Below the pieces are notes generated by a model. That model worked only from the letters and a program-made list of their open reading frames with translations, was not told the DNA's origin and ran no database searches. A program made the position numbers and the translations under genes. DNA of 64,000 nucleotides from Nereocystis luetkeana (lineage: Eukaryota > Sar > Phaeophyceae > Laminariales > Laminariaceae). The stretch lies in contig JARUPZ010000010.1 of the NCBI GenBank assembly GCA_031213475.1, positions 2,051,001 through 2,115,000 on the forward strand. Direction: 5' to 3'. Below, one piece after another: positions 56,909 through 64,000 of this stretch (positions are counted from its first letter, which is position 1; every line of letters begins with the position of its first letter).

Positions 56909-57049
56909 ACTCGTCGTTAAGATCGATCTTAACCCTTTTAGAACCTCAGTTCCGTTGTGGGGACAATCCAGTCAAATTATAAGCAATTTGCCCCCAAAAC
57001 GGGGCTGCGGTTCTAAAAGGGTTAACGACGAGTGTTTTTCAGTTTTTTT
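56893..57049. mobile_element. TTAA-flanked miniature element, copy 4, inside a 28-bp perfect inverted repeat
   Basis: The inner element, 56929-57025, has TTAACCCTTTTAGAACC and GGTTCTAAAAGGGTTAA ends. Outside it, 56893-56920 and 57022-57049 are perfect complements (28 bp, ending ...CTCGTCGTTAA on the left). The left side has an extra GATCGATCTTAA between outer and inner arms. Either the element grew terminal extensions or it landed in a pre-existing palindrome at TTAA. Confidence 0.8.
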
Positions 57050-57153
57050 TTTCTGTAAAGCAGTCTCGGTTCCCCGCCGTCTCATTTCTGTTCAGTTGTC
57101 CATGGCGACGAGCGTGAGATACCTGGACATATACAGCGCCTTAATGTGCGTCC

Positions 57154-57333
57154 ATGAGGTCAGCTTATAGTTGGGATGGATGCTCTGGGCGGGGCGATTG
57201 GTCGACATCAACTTCCTCGACAACCCCTTGTGCCCAGCACCGTGCACTGCGCAGTCGTTTGACGAGCTGTTCATGCGGCACCGAGTCGCCGCAGCAGATA
57301 TTCCGCCAGTCATCGGCAGGCGCGCGCTACACG
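57154..57333 (+). CDS. Possible exon of an unidentified gene
   Basis: One plus-strand frame reads LVDINFLDNPLCPAPCTAQS then FDELFMRHRVAAADIPPVIG RRALHG and ends at a CACG|GTAGGA donor in phase 1. The LxxNPLC pattern recalls the C-terminal end of a leucine-rich repeat domain, but one motif is not enough to assign it. The acceptor upstream (GCTTATAG) is plausible. No partner exon with matching phase was found. Confidence 0.3.
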
Positions 57334-57701
57334 GTAGGAGTTGCACTTTTGGATCAATGCTTTGTGACCGGTTGAACTCTTGAAGGGCGCAACTACCACT
57401 TCGTGTGACCCCTCTACTGGTGTATTGATTACTCTGCAGGACTAGCGCACTAAAGTCTTGGTCAGGTAGCGGGAATGAACATATTCGAAGCCATGTTTCA
57501 TGTGAGATATGGACCCCCTCATGTGAGGAGCCCGGAAAATAAGGCACCGACTCTGTAAGGCATTGCTCCCGATACGCTTTTTTCTGGTGGTCCTTCCTGT
57601 TTCACGCCTTCGTATCAACAATAATCTGCGAAACGTTTTGCCTTAGGATGATTGCCACAATGAAACGCCACACTTCCGGGTGAATCATAATCTTGACCCT
57701 T

Positions 57702-58130
57702 CTAGAGATGCGTTCTACGATAAAGGTAGCACTTTTTGTCTAAAAGGTTTTCTGAATGACGAGGCTCCTGAACCCAAAATCGTTGGAATGGTTTTGTTTC
57801 GAAAAATGACTTGTTTGTATACTCGGGCCATGGGGATTCATCGGGATGCAATTTGATTTTTGCTGAGGGCAGTTTTCGGGTAAGGTATGGAACTCTATCG
57901 TAGAACACCTCTAGAACGACAGACCTGTTTTGGGGGCAAACCATTCAAACTGTGTGTGGTTGGTCCCCAAAACGGGACTGCAGTCCTAAAAGGGTCAAGT
58001 GCTTCCATCCAATAGCCTATATCCACCTCGTTCAGGGTGTGGTGGGTCTTGTGTATCATTTCGGCACACCGTTGCACAATGCGGTTGTTCTCGACAGGGA
58101 CCACGCAGCTTTGAAAGGCATGATAGCCGG
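57702..58130 (-). pseudogene. Coding-like sequence interrupted by a miniature element (hypothetical)
   Basis: On the minus strand 58130-57999 reads VPVENNRIVQRCAEMIHKTH then HTLNEVDIGYWMEALD. At that point the TTAA-type element begins. Below the element the strand reads VVLEVFYDRVPYLTRKLPSA, KIKLHPDESPWPEYTNKSFF and FWVQEPRHSENLLDKK. Both sides look like protein, and the element supplies the intervening frame. The YWxEAL pattern is reminiscent of a copia integrase, but too little remains to claim it. Confidence 0.35.
57910..57998. mobile_element. TTAA-type miniature element, copy 5 (left end decayed)
   Basis: TGTTTTGGGGGCAAACCATT and TGGTTGGTCCCCAAAACGGG form the arms. The right end reads GACTGCAGTCCTAAAAGGGT followed by CAA in place of TTAA. 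The left CCCTTTTAGG end has drifted to CACCTCTAGAAC. Confidence 0.7.
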
Positions 58131-58622
58131 GGAGACATGGAACCTTTGGCGGGAGTTTGTTGAAAGAGTTATGACGTGCGTGCCGACCAGAAATAAATGC
58201 GTTCCTACTAAGTTGCGTAATGCTGGCGTCGGGTAGTGCTTTTCGGGGTCATCGTTTCATTTTTCCAACCACAGCTGGACATACCCCTGTTGGGTTCTTT
58301 CGTTATCTTTTCTTTGCCATTGTGTTTGTGGTTCCTAGACTTGTACACCGGCTCGTGAGGCGAGAGTTAAATCGGTCGCACCCGATTGTTTTTTGATTAA
58401 CATGTTTATGCCGCTCATGATGCCATTCAGAAAGTGGACATATAGAGGATGATGACTTCAGCCGTAATGTGCTGTGTTGGCCAACTGGGTAAAGCTTGTG
58501 GCCGCAGGAGCGGAGACACGTGGAAGGTGTTTTGTCGCTGTTCAAGAAGGCCACCAGTCTCTAGAGTGGCCATATTGAATTGTGTGCACCGCATCAGCTC
58601 GTTTGGTACTAAACGCTTTTAG

Positions 58623-59067
58623 GTATATCGATATTTCTGCCGAGCTGAACAGAGAAGTTGAGCAGGCTCCGTATGGGTCTGCTGTTTTTCGGTACAGTGG
58701 CACGGATGTCCTGCCTCGAGCTCGGTCCCCCACATTCTATTTTCTCAATTTACTTTCTTGGAAGCTTCTACTAACTTCCATGAAGAAAGTGGATCCCACT
58801 TCTAGGTGCGGCCATAAACCCGGGTGGTCGCCAGAAACATCGCCATTTGGACTGCCAGGTACTAAGCAAAGCCCCCGGAGCAGTCCAGGGTCACCCAATA
58901 AATCTCGGGGACATGCACGCGAAATGTCGGGCGACATGCTCCATGTAAAATATGCTGGTATAGAAGTCTCATCTGACGGGGACACAACCGTAGGACTCAA
59001 AAGGAGGGAACTGCCTAGTACAGCAAAGGCGAGTGCATCACGAACTCCAGCAAACGATCCGGCGTGA
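58623..59067 (+). CDS. Possible 3' terminal exon, unidentified
   Basis: After a CGCTTTTAG acceptor the plus strand is open for 147 codons to a TGA. It begins YIDISAELNREVEQAPYGSA. The C-terminal half (SRCGHKPGWSPETSPFGLPG, GHAREMSGDMLHVKYAGIEV, LKRRELPSTAKASASRTPAN) is Ser/Pro/Lys-rich and protein-like. The middle (PTFYFLNLLSWKLLLTSMKK) may be an unspliced intron, since it is pyrimidine-rich and ends at an AG. No family recognised and no upstream exon with matching phase. Confidence 0.35.
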
Positions 59068-59868
59068 CACTGCTGTCGCGCTCATCGTTGTGCTTCCAAC
59101 AACTGTTGCCATTGCCTTCGAATTATCTCGGCCGTTGCGTCACGCGTAAGGGGGTCCGGCGAAGCGATTTCCTCAGCAAAATACTGCCGGGGTGCCCTTC
59201 ATGGCAATTTTGCGGATGGCTTGAGGTACCCTCTCGGGTACTCCTACACCATCGTCTTCAGGACATCCTTTTACGAAAAACGGCGCGGCCGGTTCTCACG
59301 CAATAATGTTCAGTTTGAAACGTGGCCCATTTTCGAAAAAAGGCAAAAAAACATACGCAGGGTGTGATGTTATGCAGTCCCAAACGGGATCAGTTCCGCC
59401 GGGATTTGTTTCCGGCTTCTTCTGTTTGACATCGCGACCTGTGGAGCGGCCGATCCCCTTGCAGGCTGCTACGGTATTCAGATGCGGCGCGGTTTGGTCA
59501 AACGTAGGCTGGTCTAGAGCTCCAAGCAAGCCCGCAATCCTGCAAAGGCGACGCAGGATGCGTTCGAGTTCGAGTCCGGCTTACCCACTATCGTATTAAT
59601 AGTTGGGGCCACAGGGGTACAACTGCAACTGCGTGCGCGGCGCTTCACCCCCCGAACGTTTGAGCCGATCAGTAACGGAACGGTGGCATTACAGTACGCA
59701 CGAAGCCATTCCAGAGACCATGTCAAAAAGGACCGCATGGTGCGAATAAATAAAGGGCGCGAGAGTGTTTGTATCTCCAAGTAGCCTTTAGGCGAAACAC
59801 GCCGCCTCCCTCTGGCATTCGGAAGGTGCCTGTCTAATCGCGACGCCATTCCAACCCCAGTACGTAAC
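59068..59868. other. No gene assigned
   Basis: Overlapping frames on both strands (137 codons minus, 97 plus) without domains. This is the 3' flank of the coiled-coil gene. Confidence 0.4.
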
Positions 59869-62800
59869 TCATAGGCTTGATTCACTGCCCAGCGAGACGT
59901 ATTTTTCGAAGTTGCCGGCCGGCGCATCTAGAGAATCGTCCAGAAAAATGCCTCTTGATACTGCCTCCTCTCGCTGCAGTTCGTCCTTCGGTTTCCCTCC
60001 CGAATGCCCCGTAGAACGTGCCCGGCCAACGCCGTTGCTCGGCACAAGTGATGAGCGATCTGGGCCATCCTCGTCATCTATACTAGCCAGACACGTATGT
60101 TGATCTTCGGTCTAGGGAAAGCGGGTAGCGTAGAACGGGGCAAGATAGAGAGGGGGGGGCGAGGGAGAAATACAAAAGTTAAGTAACACGTCGATTCAGC
60201 ATTCAACAATTTCGCCCACATAAAGGAAAAACGTTTGCTCGGTGATCCGCCGGCGCGGCTCTCGCAATGACAGCCAACTGATCCTTCCCTGGCGTATCGA
60301 CGTCGACTGGGAATAAGGGGCACTATTCGAATACAAGGACCTCGCACTCGCGACTCTGGCAACTGCTAAGGCCGGTAGCGAGGTAGCCACGATCCAGACC
60401 CGTGTACTCCTTTCTCCCTAGGGTAGGAGGAGTCGGAAAACAAACACAAGGCGAAGAAGTAGCGGGGGGGGGGGGGGGGGGCGCTTCAAAGCACACCTTC
60501 CCTAGCCGATCACAGAACACATTCCTCCCTTCTGCTGCGTCGGTTAGGATACCTCACATACTGATATCTTATCGCGACAACCGCAAGTTCGAAAGCTGCG
60601 GGGCACTACCGTTGCACCACAGTGCCCCCAATACATGAGCAGCAAGAACATTATTAACAAGGTCCATCATACGATTTGAACCCGAAAGGTCCTTCCAAAT
60701 TTGATGGATGGTATTAAAGGGGCCTCTTCTGCTTGTCTTTTGGCTTCTTCCCACTGTCATGTTTGGACGCTTGTGCCCGCCCGGTGCTTTGTTTTTTATT
60801 TTACTTCTTGGCGTCGCCAATGCCACGGGCAAAAGGTGAAACCGCCCTCGTTAAATATGACAATGACTCCTGCGGTGCAACCAGAATCGTTCTGCTGCAA
60901 CGAACCTCAACACCGGAAGAGGATAACACTTCTGCATTGATCATACACCAGAGCTGCGCTGTACAAGGCTTGGCTCCATCTTTACCTTTGCAGCTAGCTC
61001 CTTGGGGCTACTGCCACCTATACGCGGATGCGACAAATCCGAGTCATCGGTCTTCAAGAGCGATACCACTCCTGTGTCTGGATGTTCCTGCAGACAAGAC
61101 AAAAGCAGAGGGCGCGTGCACAAGGGGGAACGGGGTGGGGGGTGGTACGTAAAGTGCGTGGAGGAAAGAACACCCCTCGTGATTGTTATTAATAACCTCT
61201 TCCAGCAAGATGGGGCCAATCATCAGAAACATTCGCAAAGGCACCCCACAAAGCCGGTTGTGAGACAGGTTGTACTCCACTGTTAGTAGAAAATGTTATC
61301 ATGCTGCGAGTGTGGCTTGCAGATCCTTACAATGAAGTTCGGAAACATCCCTTCCCGCCCGGCAAGACCGCACGCTTTGTGCGCACCAACGACGGTGCTT
61401 TTTGCCGAGCGTGTCGGGGGATTTGGACGTTCACAAAGGAGGGCTACCAAAAACTTCGACGTTGCTCCTCTTTGTTTTGTATCCCTTTGCTTTTCATGCT
61501 GTGGCGACAGCATCCCCGTTAGAGGCAAGACCATCCATCGATGAGACCGCGCCGTCAAGTCAACAGAACCTAAGCGTGCGTCCGAAGCCTCAGCACTGAG
61601 ATGGAAACCGTTTCCGTTTTCAGCTTAAACTTGCCGTAAACTATTGCTTCCAAAGGTGCTTCCCGCCGTCCCTCCCACCTACTTCGCCGCCTACTACACA
61701 GTAGACACTCTCAAACTATCTGCCAGATCATACGGGCTTGAACGTGTTGTTAGGGCAACAACGGAGCTTGTATCATGGCGCTGGCGAACCATCTAACCAC
61801 GCTTTCCTCACGGGGGGGGGGGGGCGTAATCACCACGCCAAACTCACAATGGCAAGAAGAACAACAACAGGCTCACCCGCTGGCGAATCCGGAGTTGACG
61901 CTCCAGCCTCAGCACATCTCTGCCCGCCTTTCTCATCTCGGCGTCGTGCGCCAGGCGCAGCCGTTTCAAGGCGTCAGCTCGTTCCGCAGCCGCATGGGTA
62001 GCGGCTTCTTCTGCTTTAGCGGCTGCCTCCGCGTGCAACTTCAAGCCAGTGGATTGGATATAGTAGCCGGACAGTCACACGGAAATGTATGGCGGAGGAG
62101 GGGGGCTGTTGGGTGTTGCCCGCACTATCGCGGTAGGGTCTTTGGCTATCGCGAACAGTTGGCAGATTTCTGGGAGCACACAAAGTCTGCGTCACCACCC
62201 CTGTCTCAACACTCGCTTTTGCAGCGAGAAGCTGAGAAATGGATGAAACGCAAGCATCGCAGAGAAGCCCGCAACGCGTCCACATAGAGCCTAACCCGCG
62301 CAGCACAGACTACAGAAGGCGGCTCACCTCCTGTGCCTCTTGCCGCCAACGCCGCCGGCCCGCCTCCGTGACCCTTTTCTTCTCGAGGTGGACGCGAAGA
62401 ACATGGGCTCTATGCTCCTCCTGGATCAGCGACGAAATTGTTTTTCGTGAAGCAGAGGTAAGAGTGCTACTTGGATGTCGTAGTTAGCGTCAGCGGCGAG
62501 GGGCAGCCCCGCTGTCTGGTCACCGTCGAAGCTAGGCCAGCAAACATCGAAACGCCTTACTCGTGCGACCTTATTTATCCGATCGGCTTTTCCCCCTATC
62601 CCCGGCACAGCTGGTCGTTTTCAAGGGTGATTCGGGGTCTGAAAGAGCGTGCTAAATGCCTTCCAATGCTTCGCGGGCTCATAGTCCCCGCGTGTGCTGA
62701 AGAAACAGCTTCTCGTCGGGTGTAGTGGTATCGTGTATCACGGTTCATCTGTCACGTACAGCATTGATTGTACCTTGATAGTGTTGATCAGGTACGTTAG

Positions 62801-63089
62801 GTGGTCCTCTACCCGCAGGTCTGGTACGATTCTCGACGGTTCCGGTCGGAGGTCAATTCCATCGGTACTGTCAACAGTAATCGATGGTGCTGCTGGAACG
62901 TGGTTATAATTTTTGCTCCAACATGAGGTGGGGCGGGTGGCACCCCTGTCCCTTTCCTTTAACCTCGAGGCGGCAGCAACTAACCTCGAGGCGCTCTATC
63001 TCTCGCGCGTGTGCACCCCTCTCCTCTTCCCACTTCGTTCGCAGATCTTGAAGGACAGCCTCTTGCTCTCGCCGCGTTTTTTCCGACTC
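59869..63089 (-). CDS. Coiled-coil protein, at least five phase-0 exons (5' end missing)
   Basis: Minus-strand exons 63089-62985 (35 codons), 62420-62328 (31), 62038-61877 (54), 61087-60986 (34) and 60111-59869 (80 plus TGA). Each is an exact multiple of three, begins after a CAG, AAG or TAG acceptor and ends at GTTAGT, GTGAGC, GTGAGC or GTAAAG donors, so every junction is phase 0. The first three exons form continuous charged helix: SEKTRREQEAVLQDLRTKWE, EHRAHVLRVHLEKKRVTEAG and AEAAAKAEEAATHAAAERAD, typical of a long coiled coil. Exon 4 (VSLLKTDDSDLSHPRIGGSS) and exon 5 (acidic, Ser/Gly-rich, ending EKYVSLGSESSL) look unstructured. The terminal acceptor has a strong pyrimidine tract. Structural, centrosomal or flagellar roles would fit such a protein but are guesses. 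A further exon may hide in the 564-bp first intron. Confidence 0.7.
60464..60481 (+). repeat. 18-G homopolymer in an intron
   Basis: A pure G run in the last intron of the coiled-coil gene, without the CATGCATGG repeat body that usually follows such runs here. Confidence 0.95.
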
Positions 63090-63144
63090 CTGGGAAACGC
63101 ACAAAATAATTATGCAGACAGGCACGTCGAGAGCGCGCGCGGAG

Positions 63145-63480
63145 GGGGGGGGTTGTGTCATGTATGGCCGAAGTCGTATGGCATCAAACTCTCGCATCCA
63201 CACAATGCCGGGACGGAGCACGCCGGGTTTTCACCGACCAGACAGACATTGCTTGCACCTATCGCGAAGCGCCGTGAGGTGTTCAACGAGTCCCATAGAG
63301 GGTGAGCTGCATCCTGTTATGAACCGCTAGTGAGGCGGGCTTGTGAGTGCTGTCTTGATTATGGAGACAGCATCGAAGGCTTGTTTTTTTTCCCGGCGTG
63401 GCAACTTCCAGCGTGGGCGCACTATGTAAGTTCCTTCTGGGTGTCTGACCGTATACCAGGACACTACGTGGTACTATCAT
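63145..63480 (+). repeat. G-tract dispersed repeat, copy 8
   Basis: G run, TTGTGTCATGTATGGCCGAA, GGGTTTTCACCGACCAGACA, GCGCCGTGAGGTGTTCAACG, GAACCGCTAGTGAGGCGGGC and the 3' block CCTTCTGGGTGTCTGACC. Nearly full length and in plus orientation like all others. Confidence 0.8.
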
Positions 63481-64000
63481 CTCCCTTATGCGGAGGTAGG
63501 AATCTTCACCGCACACAATACCACGTATACAGTAACTCGACATCATCGAGGGCGACCACCGGATATAAACTATAAATCAAATGGAAACGCTACCGTGGTT
63601 CTCACGCAGTGGCTGACGTGTGACACAGCGACGTTGCCAACTAAAGCTAACTCAACCTCTTATATAACTATTGTACAATATTATATATATATGTATATAT
63701 ATATTTAGCGGGAGCGGAACGCTTATTTTGCCTTCAACAAGGTACCTGCTTGTCGCGTTTTGCCCCGTTTTGTTTTCGGCAACTGTTGCTGATCATCGAA
63801 GGTTTTTCTCGGTTCTCGGCGGTTTCGCCACAGCCAGTTCACACAGCAGCGGCAATGACATTGAAAAAGCGAGTACACACAGCGACTAACCAATCAGAGA
63901 TTGCAACAACGCCGGCTCTGGGCGCCACTTGTACACCCGCGTCGGATAGCACACACTTCTCGGGGGGGGAAAGGCGAAAAAGCGAACCCCGCTTCATTGA
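63481..64000. other. No recognisable gene; TA tract
   Basis: A TATATATATGTATATATATA tract lies at about 63681-63706. A 72-codon frame follows with no domain. Confidence 0.45.

Overview
This window is eukaryotic nuclear DNA. It has no operons, no ribosome-binding-site spacing and few long reading frames. Coding information is split into short exons bounded by GT/AG sites (donors mostly GTGAGT, GTAAGC or GTAAAT). The best guess is a stramenopile alga with a secondary plastid, such as a brown alga. The grounds are first exons that look like bipartite plastid-targeting sequences with an ASAFAP-like cleavage site (clear at 22.2-23.1 kb, weaker at 32.4 kb), TTAGGG-type interstitial telomeric repeats, roughly balanced base composition, many introns and heavy repeat load. 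The organism is an inference, not something read directly.

Layout. 0-6.9 kb: repeat debris (a LINE-like fragment with a 101-bp duplication, a SINE-like element with an AAC tail, a foldback element) and no convincing gene. 6.88-18.18 kb: a head-to-tail satellite of about 18.9 copies of a ~599-bp unit, nearly identical throughout. 18.2-22.1 kb: dispersed repeats, a foldback element, a minisatellite and a C-rich tract. 22.2-23.1 kb: a two-exon minus-strand gene for a putative plastid membrane protein. 24.1-24.9 kb: a 39-bp-arm perfect hairpin beside telomere-like repeats and CCRTGG-rich DNA, then a TTAA-flanked miniature element. 27.8-29.5 kb: a minus-strand U-box gene of at least four exons. 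29.6-31 kb: two copies of a dispersed G-tract repeat and a cluster of tRNA-like repeats. 31.7-42.3 kb: pieces of at least three further genes among repeats (minus-strand exon at 31.7 kb; plus-strand gene start at 32.4 kb; minus-strand gene starting at 35,073; minus-strand gene ending at 38,168). 44.3-45.9 kb: a rearranged Ty1/copia remnant. 48.2-48.5 kb: a long foldback element. 50.4-53.8 kb: the one gene identified with high confidence, PIG-T/GPI16, a subunit of GPI transamidase. 54.5-58.1 kb: telomere-like repeats, a direct duplication, three TTAA-flanked miniature elements and nested palindromes. 58.6-59.1 kb: a possible plus-strand terminal exon. 59.9-63.1 kb: a minus-strand coiled-coil gene of at least five exons, all joined in phase 0.

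The genes do not form a pathway. PIG-T acts in the ER on GPI-anchored proteins, the U-box protein is a candidate ubiquitin ligase, and the others are unassigned. What dominates the window is repeat biology: the 599-bp satellite, two foldback families, a piggyBac-like miniature element, a G-tract repeat always in the same orientation, and a short palindromic motif (TACCWGGTA) found both inside the satellite and scattered across the window. Gene models were built by eye from splice sites, reading-frame phase and protein-like composition. Exon edges are exact only where phases agree, and all models except the two-exon plastid gene lack one end.
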